DNA from: Billgrantia lactosivorans
Lineage (GTDB): Bacteria; Pseudomonadota; Gammaproteobacteria; Pseudomonadales; Halomonadaceae
Length of the DNA: 64,000 bases
Direction: 5' to 3'
Assembly (NCBI RefSeq): GCF_003254665.1
Contig: NZ_QHGY01000002.1
Location: 231,517 to 295,516 of the forward strand
Shown: positions 16,961-24,626 of the stretch, one piece after another
Layout: each line of letters opens with the position of its first letter
How positions within the stretch are numbered: position 1 is the stretch's first letter
Notes under the pieces: model-generated
What the model was told of the DNA's origin: nothing
Databases searched by the model: none
What the model saw: only the letters and a program-made list of their open reading frames with translations
Translations under genes and position numbers: made by a program

Positions 16961-17716
16961 ATGCTGAAGGCGGTCTTGCTCGACATCAGTGGCGTGCTGA
17001 GCGAGGACGGCGAGGCCCTGCCCGGCGCCGTGGAGGCGGTGGCGCGGCTGCAGTCCAGCGGCCTGGCGCTGCGCTTCCTGACCAATACCTCGCGCAAGAC
17101 CTCGGCCGCGGTGTGCGACGAGCTGCAGCGACTGGGCTTCGCCCCGGCGCCCGAGCAGGTGTTCACCGCACCGGGGGCCATCCGTCGCTATCTCGAGCGC
17201 AGTGGCCTTCGTCCCTACCTGCTGATCCATGAGCGGCTCGAGCCCGAGTTTGCCGGCCTGCCCTGCGATGAGCCCAATGCGGTGGTGCTGGGCGATGCCG
17301 AGCAGCGCCTGGACTATGCCCACCTCGACGAGGCCTTCCGGCTGCTGCTGGAGGGGGCGCCGCTGCTTGCCGTGGGCGCCAACCGCTACTTTCGCCAGGC
17401 GGGCACACTGCACCTGGACGCGGGGCCCTTCGTGCGCGCCCTGGAATACGCCGCCGGCATCGAGGCAAAGGTGCTGGGAAAACCCGCGAGCGACTTCTTT
17501 CATGCCGTGCTCGACGAGATCGGCATGACGCCCGACGAGGCGCTGATGGTGGGCGATGATGTGGAGTGCGACGTGGTCGCCGCCATGGAGCTTGGCCTGC
17601 AGGCCTGCCTGATTCGCTCAGGCAAGTATCGCCCGGGGGACGAGGCACGGGCGCCGCAGGCACGCTGTGAGGCGAGCCTGGCCGAGCTGGTCGATGCGTT
17701 GCTGAAGGCGCGCTAG
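16961..17716 (+). CDS. HAD-IIA phosphatase of the LHPP type
   Basis: A 251-residue HAD hydrolase. Motif I is LLDISGVLSEDG (nucleophile D8, Ser in the usual second-Asp position), motif II LTNTSRKT, motif III EAKVLGKPASDFF with the Lys, and motif IV MVGDDVECDV. The DISGVL motif, RPYLLIHERLEPEF and the ALEYAAGIEAKVLGKP run closely follow phospholysine phosphohistidine inorganic pyrophosphate phosphatase (LHPP) of animals. A C2-type cap lies between motifs II and III. Physiological substrate here is unknown. The Shine-Dalgarno GAGGAG precedes the ATG. Confidence 0.85.
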   Translation: MLKAVLLDISGVLSEDGEALPGAVEAVARLQSSGLALRFLTNTSRKTSAAVCDELQRLGFAPAPEQVFTAPGAIRRYLERSGLRPYLLIHERLEPEFAGLPCDEPNAVVLGDAEQRLDYAHLDEAFRLLLEGAPLLAVGANRYFRQAGTLHLDAGPFVRALEYAAGIEAKVLGKPASDFFHAVLDEIGMTPDEALMVGDDVECDVVAAMELGLQACLIRSGKYRPGDEARAPQARCEASLAELVDALLKAR

Positions 17717-17801
17717 CCACCCGCCATACCGAAGCGGATGCTCGCCATGGCCTGGCTATGTCTGATCAAGGAAGGTGTGGCAGGTGCTTGCGTTGGTGGG
17801 G

Positions 17802-19064
17802 TCACCTCCCAACGACCCACCGCTCCGGCAGCTTGCGGCAGTTGCTCAACAGGCGCTGCTGCAGCCTCTCCAGCAGCGTTTGCTCAGTGCCTTGCTGGGC
17901 CTCGGCGCTCAGGGTGGTGAGGGTAGCGTCGATGGCTGCCGGCATGCGTTCGGCGAGTTCGAGACCTTGCTTGACGAAGTAGCGCGGCTGGAAGCGCATC
18001 GAGCGTGCCAGCGCTTCCAGGTGTGAGCGTTCGATGCTGCCGGGGTGATCCTCACCATTGATGCGAAACGCGAAGCGGCGTGCGAGGCCGCTATAGAGCG
18101 TGGTGCTCATCAGATCATAGAACGGCGCCAGCCGGGGGCCTTCCTCGGTGTAGAGGATGGCAAGGTTCTTGGCATGGCTGTCGTTGTTGCCGATCAGCAG
18201 GTTGAAGAAGCACCAGGCGATCAGGCGCTGCAGGTCCTTTGCCGGTGCTCCCACCTGCTGCATGAGTTCACGACAGCGCGCCAGGCCGGGGCCGCCGTCG
18301 CTTTCGTACTTGATCAGCGAGGGGGTACCGGCAAGCTGGCAGAAGTCGAGCTGGTGCAGGCGACGCAGCCGGCCCTGTTCGTCGGGCGCCCGGTCGTACC
18401 GGCGCACGAGGCAGGCGTGGGTATCGGGCTGGTAGCTGGCTTCGGCGACGTCGAGCCCGAGTTCGGCGGCCAGCTGCATGCAGAAGGTTTCGTTGATGGC
18501 GCTGGCCCATACACCTCTCAAGCCCTGGATATCCGGCTTGAGGATATGGCTGGAAGGGGCCGACCCTTCCGGGATGGCGGGGCTTCCGTCTGCCTGCACC
18601 ATTAGCAGCAACTTGTCCTGGGCGCCGGCCAGCGAGATCCGCGCCTCTTCGCTCTGCTGCGAGAGCAGAGGCCCTCGTTCTCTGTGCCGTAGGTGTTCCG
18701 CCAGCGCTTCCCAACTGATGGGCCGATAGTGCGGCGGAGCGGGTGTTTCTCCTGGCGGCAGCAGAGTGAAGACGCTGGCCGTGTCTCCGCCGATGGCCTT
18801 CAGCAGGCCGAAAACGGTCGTGGTGTGGTGGCGAAGCTCGAGGTGACGGCGCAGGTCGCCTTCCGGCAGCAGGTTTTCGAAATAGGCCAGCACCGCATCG
18901 CCTACTTGCACCTGCTGCGAGAGGGGTAGGGAAGGAGAAAGGCTCACCGCTTCAGGGTGCTCCAACCAAGCGGAGGCATACTCGAAGCGCAGCGGTTGTG
19001 CGTCATGCAGCCGGCCGACATGCCTGTCGCCGTGGTAAAGCTCCAGGGTATCGTCACTCGCCAT
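17802..19064 (-). CDS. hipA: HipA toxin, serine/threonine kinase
   Basis: A 420-residue HipA protein. I prefer the ATG at 19064 to a GTG at 19076. The N-terminal couple_hipA region is followed by the kinase core: ISLAGAQDKLLLM (the Ser-containing loop), IGNNDSHAKNLAIL (catalytic Asp and Asn) and LAPFYDLMSTTLY (metal-binding Asp). HipA phosphorylates glutamyl-tRNA synthetase in well-studied bacteria, halting growth. It overlaps the upstream antitoxin gene by 11 bp. The active-site residues appear intact, so the toxin should be functional. Confidence 0.92.
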   Translation of the reverse strand: MASDDTLELYHGDRHVGRLHDAQPLRFEYASAWLEHPEAVSLSPSLPLSQQVQVGDAVLAYFENLLPEGDLRRHLELRHHTTTVFGLLKAIGGDTASVFTLLPPGETPAPPHYRPISWEALAEHLRHRERGPLLSQQSEEARISLAGAQDKLLLMVQADGSPAIPEGSAPSSHILKPDIQGLRGVWASAINETFCMQLAAELGLDVAEASYQPDTHACLVRRYDRAPDEQGRLRRLHQLDFCQLAGTPSLIKYESDGGPGLARCRELMQQVGAPAKDLQRLIAWCFFNLLIGNNDSHAKNLAILYTEEGPRLAPFYDLMSTTLYSGLARRFAFRINGEDHPGSIERSHLEALARSMRFQPRYFVKQGLELAERMPAAIDATLTTLSAEAQQGTEQTLLERLQQRLLSNCRKLPERWVVGR

Positions 19065-19323
19065 GGCGGTTGCCACCCTTGCGCCGCACCACCACCTCGA
19101 GCCCCATCAGGTCGAGTACATCCAGCACCTTCTGCAATTGCAGTGTCGGCTTGCCGCGCTCCAGGTCGACGATGAAGCGATTGCCGGTGCCGGCGAGGCC
19201 GGCCAGGTCGATCTGCAACAGCCCCTGTTCGGCGCGCCGCTGGCGCACCAGCTTGCCGAGGTCTTCGCTGTGACGAATAGGAACGGTAAAGGAAGGCGAA
19301 GCAGTGAACTCGTAAGTCGGCAT
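19054..19323 (-). CDS. hipB: HipB antitoxin, HTH transcription factor
   Basis: An 89-residue XRE-type helix-turn-helix protein: LGKLVRQRRAEQGLLQIDLAGLAGTGNRFIVDLERGKPTLQLQKVLDVLDLMGLEV, the HipB pattern. It binds and neutralises HipA and represses its own promoter. It precedes and overlaps hipA on the minus strand. Three near-identical palindromes lie directly upstream and are its probable operators. Confidence 0.92.
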   Translation of the reverse strand: MPTYEFTASPSFTVPIRHSEDLGKLVRQRRAEQGLLQIDLAGLAGTGNRFIVDLERGKPTLQLQKVLDVLDLMGLEVVVRRKGGNRHGE

Positions 19324-19339
19324 GGCAAATCCGCTTGTA

Positions 19340-19355
19340 ATTACCGTTCGGTAAT
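19340..19355. promoter_or_regulatory. hipBA operator O1
   Basis: ATTACCGTTCGGTAAT, a near-perfect palindrome 17 bp upstream of the hipB start. It differs from the two further copies by one central base. Confidence 0.75.
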
Positions 19356-19389
19356 TCTAGGCAGGGATTGTCTGATTCGCAATAAGGAA

Positions 19390-19405
19390 ATTACCGATCG
19401 GTAAT
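19390..19405. promoter_or_regulatory. hipBA operator O2
   Basis: ATTACCGATCGGTAAT, a perfect 16-bp palindrome, starting 50 bp from the start of O1. Confidence 0.78.
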
Positions 19406-19438
19406 TTTCGTGGGAATCAAGGTTCGATTTACAGAAAA

Positions 19439-19454
19439 ATTACCGATCGGTAAT
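19439..19454. promoter_or_regulatory. hipBA operator O3
   Basis: ATTACCGATCGGTAAT, identical to O2 and starting 49 bp from it. The three sites span 115 bp at nearly constant spacing, suggesting cooperative binding of several HipB dimers. Confidence 0.78.
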
Positions 19455-19506
19455 TTTTTTCGATTACTCTTGTGCGGTAACGATGGGCTCGGGCGGCTGC
19501 CGCTAG

Positions 19507-20049
19507 CTATCGCGCAGCGCCGCGAATCCTTGCCTCGCCTTCAACTAATACGTTCCATGCCTGGCGCTTCAGCGCCTGGTCACCCCTTGTCATCACTTCC
19601 AGCAATTGGCGTTTCTCGGCCAGGTAGACCCGGGCGAAGCCGGGGGCCCGCGCGACGATGCTGCCGGTGTTGTCGATCAGGTCGGCGTACTTGATGGTCT
19701 GCGCCTCGGGGGAGATCTGCGCCAGCCTGTCGCGCTCCAGCGCCTTGCGGTGAGCGCGGTTGCCGATTTCCGGGTCGACGAATTGATCCGTCAGCTCCAG
19801 GACCAGAACGGCCACCCGCTCGCCGAAGCACGCCTCGATGTCCAGCGCCGTCACGGCGGTATCCTCGAGCACGTCGTGCAGGTGGGCGGCGGCGATCATC
19901 TCCGCTGTCGCCGACTCCACGGCCGACACCCTCTCTGCCACGGCCGCCGGGTGCCGCCAGTAGGGCTCGTCGGTGTACTTGCGCCGCTGCCCCACGGCCT
20001 GGTGGGCGGCGCGGCTGAACAGCGCCGCCCGTTCGATCAAGTCGTCCAT
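19507..20049 (-). CDS. RelA/SpoT-like HD-domain phosphohydrolase
   Basis: A 180-residue protein of the small HD class: YWRHPAAVAERV, then AAAHLHDVLEDTAVTALDIEACFGERVAVLVLELTD, and later IKYADLIDNTGSI. These are the metal-binding His-Asp motifs of SpoT-type (p)ppGpp hydrolases and related MESH1-like enzymes; no synthetase domain is present. The ATG at 20049 has GGAGAG ten bases upstream; a GTG three codons earlier is possible. Adjacency to hipBA may be coincidental, although both relate to growth arrest. Confidence 0.75.
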   Translation of the reverse strand: MDDLIERAALFSRAAHQAVGQRRKYTDEPYWRHPAAVAERVSAVESATAEMIAAAHLHDVLEDTAVTALDIEACFGERVAVLVLELTDQFVDPEIGNRAHRKALERDRLAQISPEAQTIKYADLIDNTGSIVARAPGFARVYLAEKRQLLEVMTRGDQALKRQAWNVLVEGEARIRGAAR

Positions 20050-20125
20050 CCTGATCACTCTCTCCGTAACGCTCTTCGCTTCACTCTCTTCCGTTCCACT
20101 TTCTTCCGTGCCACCTTCACCTGCC

Positions 20126-20299
20126 TCAATCGCGCGTGAGTTTCTTCAAGCGCTCATCGGCGCGCTTCACCGTTTTCATCTTCTCCGGCCGTTTCATCGC
20201 TTTCCAGTGGCGTATCTCTTCCATCGTGCGGCCGCAGCCGATGCAGAGATCCCCGTTCAGTTGGCATATCGAGACGCACGGGCTTTCGATCTTCGCCAT
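20126..20299 (-). CDS. DUF1289 small Cys-rich protein
   Basis: A 57-residue protein: MAKIESPCVSICQLNGDLCIGCGRTMEEIRHW followed by a basic tail. The CxxxC...CxGCxR(T)xxEIxxW pattern is the DUF1289 signature; the four Cys probably bind a metal or Fe-S cluster. Function is unknown. The ORF was read directly from the minus strand; it lies between the HD-domain gene and the TPR-like gene, all on the same strand. Confidence 0.88.
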   Translation of the reverse strand: MAKIESPCVSICQLNGDLCIGCGRTMEEIRHWKAMKRPEKMKTVKRADERLKKLTRD

Positions 20300-20340
20300 T
20301 CAATGCCTCGTTGGCTTGGTGTGACCCTGTACCGTGCAGC

Positions 20341-20919
20341 TTACGGCAAAAACACCCGGATCAACGCTTCACGCTCCATCTCCAGCATCTCTCCCGACAT
20401 CGGGTTCTGCCCGGCTTCCTCACTATCCTGCCATTCCAGCAGCAGCGCCTCGGCTTCGGGCGAGCCGGCCAGGCGCGCCGCGAGGATGTGGTTGGCGTTC
20501 GGCGTGTCAGCTGGCTCGCCGGCCATGACGTAGGCGGCCTCCACCTTGGCATAGCACGCCACGGCATCGTCCGTGGCTCCCTCCAGGCGCTCGTGCAGCA
20601 TGCAGCGCAGCAGCAGTCCCTCCTTGTGCAATCCCTCTTCGTCGAGCGCATCCAGGTCGCGCTTGGCTGCTTCATAACGGCCCAGACTGGCAAGCAGGCT
20701 GACGCGGTTGGTGCGCAGTTCGGTGTGGTCGGGGTGGCGCGCCAGCCCCTCGTCGTAGATCGCCAGCGCCTTCTCGTAGTGCTGCGTATCGCCCCGGGCT
20801 TCCATCAGCACAGCACCCGCGCGCTCCAGGTAGTGCGCCGGCGGTTCGCCGCTGGCCGGCGAACCGCCGGCCAGCAGCAGGGTGGCAAACAGGTATTTGT
20901 CAGTCTTCGGTGAGTGCAT
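20341..20919 (-). CDS. Tetratricopeptide-like protein
   Basis: A protein of about 192 residues from the ATG at 20919, which has GAGG seven bases upstream; longer starts exist. The N-terminus MHSPKTDKYLFATLLLAGG is weakly signal-like. The segment EKALAIYDEGLARHPDHTELRTNRVSLLASLGRYEAAKRDLDALDE contains two TPR-like helix pairs. The remainder is Glu-rich and ends EMEREALIRVFLP. Probably a protein-protein interaction protein; no enzymatic motif. Confidence 0.6.
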   Translation of the reverse strand: MHSPKTDKYLFATLLLAGGSPASGEPPAHYLERAGAVLMEARGDTQHYEKALAIYDEGLARHPDHTELRTNRVSLLASLGRYEAAKRDLDALDEEGLHKEGLLLRCMLHERLEGATDDAVACYAKVEAAYVMAGEPADTPNANHILAARLAGSPEAEALLLEWQDSEEAGQNPMSGEMLEMEREALIRVFLP

Positions 20920-21126
20920 CCCAATCCCTCGGTCTTTCTCCATGTTGAAACTCATTATTATTCGCCTGGAGCGGCGGGTCATGACTGAGCGAGGGGTTGA
21001 GATATGGCTTACAGATATTTCGGCGATTTCTTACGCCAGTCGTGGCTGTCATCGTTTTGTCAGGTCGGCATAAGGTTGTCACCTGACAACCTATCGTGAT
21101 ACACCTCCCAGGGAGGACGACAAACC

Positions 21127-21648
21127 ATGACCCATTACGACTTCACTCTCAAATTCGCCGTCCCTGATGCGCTCGACATGGAGACGCTGGAAACCCGCCT
21201 CTTTGAGACGGGCTGTGACGATGCGCTGGTCGGGCTGGGGCAGAAAGGTCGCCTGGCTCTGGAGTTTTCACGTGAAGCGGTCTCGGCCCATGAGGCGATC
21301 ATCAGCGCCATGGCGGATGTGAAGCGTGCCGTACCAGAGGCGCGTCTGATCGAAGCCGGCCCCGACTTGGTAGGGGTGACGGATATCGCGGAGTTATTTG
21401 CGTTCAGCCGCCAGAATATGCGCAAGCTGCTGCAGTCTCACCTGGCGACCTTTCCGCTGCCGCTGCACGAAGGGCGCGCCGCACTCTGGCACCTGGCCGA
21501 GGTGCTGGAGTGGTTCCGTACCCACCAGCACAAGGCCGTCGATGAGGCCCTGCGCGAAGTGGCCCGGGTCAGCATGCAGGCCAACGTCGCTCGTGAGACC
21601 CGTCGTTTGCCTGCGGAAGAGATCCAGCGCTTCGAGGCGCTGGCCTGA
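21127..21648 (+). CDS. Hypothetical protein with an AlpA-like DNA-binding motif
   Basis: A 173-residue protein with a strong Shine-Dalgarno (GGGAGG). The first 75 residues form an acidic alpha/beta region. Then VGVTDIAELFAFSRQNMRKLLQSHLATFPLPLHEGRAALWHLAEVLEWFRTH resembles excisionase/AlpA-type helix-turn-helix domains, with the wing residues FPLPLHEG and LWHLAEVLEW. It is a single gene with no partner, so its target is unknown. Confidence 0.6.
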   Translation: MTHYDFTLKFAVPDALDMETLETRLFETGCDDALVGLGQKGRLALEFSREAVSAHEAIISAMADVKRAVPEARLIEAGPDLVGVTDIAELFAFSRQNMRKLLQSHLATFPLPLHEGRAALWHLAEVLEWFRTHQHKAVDEALREVARVSMQANVARETRRLPAEEIQRFEALA

Positions 21649-21686
21649 TGACCAGTCCCCGAAGCCGCTGGTGCCTTGTGGGTTGC

Positions 21687-21708
21687 CGGGCCCGCCTGGG
21701 CGGGCCCG
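21687..21708. terminator. Convergent hairpin
   Basis: CGGGCCCGCC (21687-21696) pairs with GGCGGGCCCG (21699-21708) between two convergent genes. There is no U-tract, so it may act bidirectionally and weakly. Confidence 0.5.
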
Positions 21709-21713
21709 TCACG

Positions 21714-22781
21714 TCACCGCCGCGCTTCGAGTATGAGGTTGAACGGCGTTTCGGCGGCACGGCGGAAGTGGGTGAAGCCGGCCTGGCGGAACACATCGGC
21801 CAGGCGGGCTTCGCCGGCCTGGGCGCCGAGCACGAGCTGGCCGCCTTCCGAGATGGCGTGGGCGCAGCAGATGGTGGTGGAGGCGGCGTAGTACATGCGC
21901 GAGACGACGGAGAGGTTGTTCTCAACCCTGTCCTGGGCGTAGGGCTCGACCAGCATCACCGTGCCCCCAGGGGCCAGCACCTGCTCGGCGTAGCGGGCGG
22001 CGGCAACGGGGTCGCCCATGTCGTGCAGGCAGTCGAAGAAGCAGATGAGGCCATACTGACGATCGGCGTAATCCACCGCCCGGGCGATCTCGAAGCTGAC
22101 GCGGTCGGCCACGCCTGCCTCGTCGGCGTTGCGCCGAGCCGCCTCGATCGAGGCCGGGTGGGCATCGATGCCGTGGAAGCGGGAGTTGGGGAAAGCCTTG
22201 GCCATCAGCACGGTCGAGTGGCCGTGGCCGCAGCCCACGTCGGCCACGGCGATACCGGCGTCGAGCCGGCCGACCACGCCCTCCAGGGCGGGCAGCCACT
22301 CCGGTACCAGGCTGGCGCGATAGCCGTTGCGGTAGAAGGCCGCCACGCCGCACTGCAGGCGGCTGTCGTGGTCGCCCCAGGCCACGCCCTTGCCGGTACG
22401 AAACGCCTCCAGGGTGCGCTCTTCGTCGAACCACATGGAGGCCGGCACCTGCCAGGCGTGGGGGATGAAGACGGGGCTCTCCTCGTCGGCCAGTACCATG
22501 GCCTGCTCGGGGGAGAGTTCGTAGCGGTCGCTGGTGGCGTGGTAGCCCACGTAGCCGCCGGCGGCCTGGGCGTTCAGCCACTCGCGCACGTAGCGTTCGG
22601 CGCAGCCGGTGCGGCTGGCGAGCTCCTCGGCGCTGAGCGGGCCGGCGCCCGCCATGGCCTGGTAAAGGCCGAGCTTGCTGCCCAGGCTGATCATCACCCC
22701 GCCGTAGGCGGCGGAGATGTCGCTGACGGCCAGGTTGACCAAGGCTTCGAGTTTGGTTGGATCGATGGCAGGGGCGTTCAT
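21714..22781 (-). CDS. Class I SAM-dependent methyltransferase with N-terminal winged helix
   Basis: A 355-residue methyltransferase. Residues 1-100 form an HTH-like dimerisation domain (LSAEELASRTGCAERYVREWLNAQAAGGYV). The SAM site is IAVADVGCGHGHSTVLMAKAFPNSRFHGIDAHP, followed by ICFFDCLHDMGDP and APGGTVMLVEP. The family includes plant-type O-methyltransferases and many bacterial homologues of unknown substrate. I use the ATG at 22781. It is divergent from the GlxA-type regulator, which may control it. Confidence 0.8.
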   Translation of the reverse strand: MNAPAIDPTKLEALVNLAVSDISAAYGGVMISLGSKLGLYQAMAGAGPLSAEELASRTGCAERYVREWLNAQAAGGYVGYHATSDRYELSPEQAMVLADEESPVFIPHAWQVPASMWFDEERTLEAFRTGKGVAWGDHDSRLQCGVAAFYRNGYRASLVPEWLPALEGVVGRLDAGIAVADVGCGHGHSTVLMAKAFPNSRFHGIDAHPASIEAARRNADEAGVADRVSFEIARAVDYADRQYGLICFFDCLHDMGDPVAAARYAEQVLAPGGTVMLVEPYAQDRVENNLSVVSRMYYAASTTICCAHAISEGGQLVLGAQAGEARLADVFRQAGFTHFRRAAETPFNLILEARR

Positions 22782-22927
22782 CAAGTGCAGTTCCTGTCTT
22801 GTTGTTGAGGGGGTAGCGTCCCGCTCATCATCACCGGGTGGCCCGGCCCGCTGAAGAGCCTAAATCGCCCGGAATCGGTCTGTTTGTGCCACACTGACTA
22901 TTCCCTTCCCGCGAGGCGCCACGCGCC

Positions 22928-23974
22928 ATGACCAGCCCTGCCGAAGCGAGCCCTCGTCACGTCAGCCTCGTGGCGCTGCCTGATGCCGTGGTATCCACCC
23001 TCACCGGGCTCTACGACGTGCTGAATGCCATTTCGCTGATGGGCATGGTGCCGCCCGGCGCGGTGGCCCCGTTTCATGTCGAGATCGTGGGAGAGGCGAT
23101 GGGTCCGATGCGGCTCGCCAGCGGCGTGCCGATCGAGGTGCAGCGCGCCATCGACAGCATCGAGACGAGCGACATCGTGATCGTGCCCTCGGTGTTGCTC
23201 CCGCCCCAGGGCTGGGAGAAGGGGCGCTACCCCCGTCTGGCCGGGTGGCTCGGCGACATGCACGCAAGGGGCGCGGTGCTCTGCTCGGCATGCTCGGGCG
23301 TGTTCCTGCTGGCCGAGACCGGGCTGTTCGACGGCCAGGAGGCGACGGTGCATTTCGGCTATGCGGAGGCGTTCATGAGCGACTATCCCGCCGTGTCGAC
23401 CCATCCCGAGCGCGTGCTGGTGATTGCCGGCCAGCACGAGGAGCTGGTGAGTTCGGGGGCTTCGATGAGCTGGCACGACCTGGCGCTCTATCTCATCGCG
23501 CGCTACGCCGGGGCCACCATGGCGCAGGAGGTCGCTCGGGCCTTTGCGTTGCAGTGGCACCAGGATGGTCTCACGCCCTACCTGGTGTTTGCCGCCAAGA
23601 CGGATCATGGCGATGGCGAGATCCAGCGCGCGCAGCAGTGGTTGGGTGAACATTTCGCGCTCGCCCGCCCGGTGGAGGCGATGATCGAGCGCTCGTCGCT
23701 GGCCGAGCGCACCTTCAAGCGGCGCTTCGCCAGTGCTACCGGCCTGACGCCGATCGCCTACGTCCAGCGCCTGCGCATCGAGGACGCCAAGCGCCGGCTC
23801 GAGCGCACCGAGGCCTCGGTCGAGGAGATCAGCTGGCGGGTCGGCTACGAGGACTCGGCCTTCTTCCGGCGCCTGTTCAAGCGCACCACCGGCCTCGCCC
23901 CGAGCGCCTATCGCCGCCGCTTCCGCATTCCCGATTTCGCGCGCCCAACCCACGACGCAACAAGGCCCGCCTAG
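22928..23974 (+). CDS. GlxA-type transcriptional regulator (DJ-1/PfpI domain plus AraC HTH)
   Basis: A 348-residue regulator. The N-terminal DJ-1/PfpI-like domain (about 15-180) contains the nucleophile-elbow-like GAVLCSACSGVFLLAETG. The C-terminal AraC domain (about 240-335) reads SLAERTFKRRFASATGLTPIAYVQRLRIEDAKRRLE, then VGYEDSAFFRRLFKRTTGLAPSAYRRRF. The family activates genes for carnitine, choline, arginine and similar nitrogen compounds, but the inducer is not visible. It diverges from the methyltransferase gene. Its stop codon falls inside the hairpin that follows. Confidence 0.85.
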   Translation: MTSPAEASPRHVSLVALPDAVVSTLTGLYDVLNAISLMGMVPPGAVAPFHVEIVGEAMGPMRLASGVPIEVQRAIDSIETSDIVIVPSVLLPPQGWEKGRYPRLAGWLGDMHARGAVLCSACSGVFLLAETGLFDGQEATVHFGYAEAFMSDYPAVSTHPERVLVIAGQHEELVSSGASMSWHDLALYLIARYAGATMAQEVARAFALQWHQDGLTPYLVFAAKTDHGDGEIQRAQQWLGEHFALARPVEAMIERSSLAERTFKRRFASATGLTPIAYVQRLRIEDAKRRLERTEASVEEISWRVGYEDSAFFRRLFKRTTGLAPSAYRRRFRIPDFARPTHDATRPA

Positions 23975-23984
23975 GCGGGCCTTG
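23961..23984. terminator. Bidirectional palindrome overlapping the regulator stop
   Basis: A perfect 24-bp palindrome (arms CAAGGCCCGC / GCGGGCCTTG around CTAG). The regulator's TAG is at its centre, and the cold-shock gene ends 42 bp further on the opposite strand, so it can serve both. U-tracts are poor. Confidence 0.6.
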
Positions 23985-24025
23985 CTGTCGAACCGGGGAG
24001 GTTCGAGAACTCGCGACCGTTAAGG

Positions 24026-24229
24026 TCAGGCGAGCTTGATGTTCGAGGCCTGGAGGCCCTTCTTGCCCTGGGTCACGTCAAACGTGACGTTTTGACCTTC
24101 CTGCAGGGACTTGAAGCCTTCCGATTGGATCTCGGAAAAGTGGGCAAAGACATCGTCGCTGCCATCGGCCGGGGTAATGAAGCCGAAGCCCTTGGAGTCA
24201 TTGAACCACTTGACTGTTCCAGTCGTCAT
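24026..24229 (-). CDS. CspA-family cold-shock protein
   Basis: A 67-residue single-domain cold-shock protein: [34 protein letters not shown]. It contains RNP-1 (KGFGFI) and RNP-2 (VFAHF), which bind single-stranded RNA and DNA. It acts as an RNA chaperone. AAGGA precedes the start. The spacer upstream is about 400 bp and could include the long leader typical of csp genes. Confidence 0.95.
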   Translation of the reverse strand: MTTGTVKWFNDSKGFGFITPADGSDDVFAHFSEIQSEGFKSLQEGQNVTFDVTQGKKGLQASNIKLA

Positions 24230-24626
24230 AATCGAATTCCTTTCGCGCTATTGCGCCTTGCCATGTTCCTGGTGTTACCCAGATGAGTAGCGGGTAAAAC
24301 AAGGAGAAATCACAGGGCTGCCGAACGAATCCGAACGCTACTGAAACCATGCTGCTTGCCTACCAACTGACACCCACGGTGTCATGCTTTGGTTGTGTGG
24401 GTCAAAGGTTATATTTTTTATTTTCTGCCGCCGTCGGCCAGGCGGGGCTGCCTCGGGGCAGGGGGCACGGCGGCAGCGTCAGACCCCGGACTGGACGAAG
24501 CGGTAACCTGTGCGCTGTACTGCGAGCAGCCCGTGATCCGGGGGCGTTATGGGCCAGGTCCGTAAGACCTGAACGGAGCTGTCGAAGGGAGCCGGCAGCA
24601 GGTCCGCTGCAATAGGGAAGACAGGC
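24230..24626. other. 397-bp spacer between the csp and mscS-type genes
   Basis: A divergent region with csp leader/promoter on the left. An AT-rich patch (about 24405-24425, TTATATTTTTTATTTTC) could be part of a promoter on either strand. No ORF or repeat that I trust. Confidence 0.45.
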
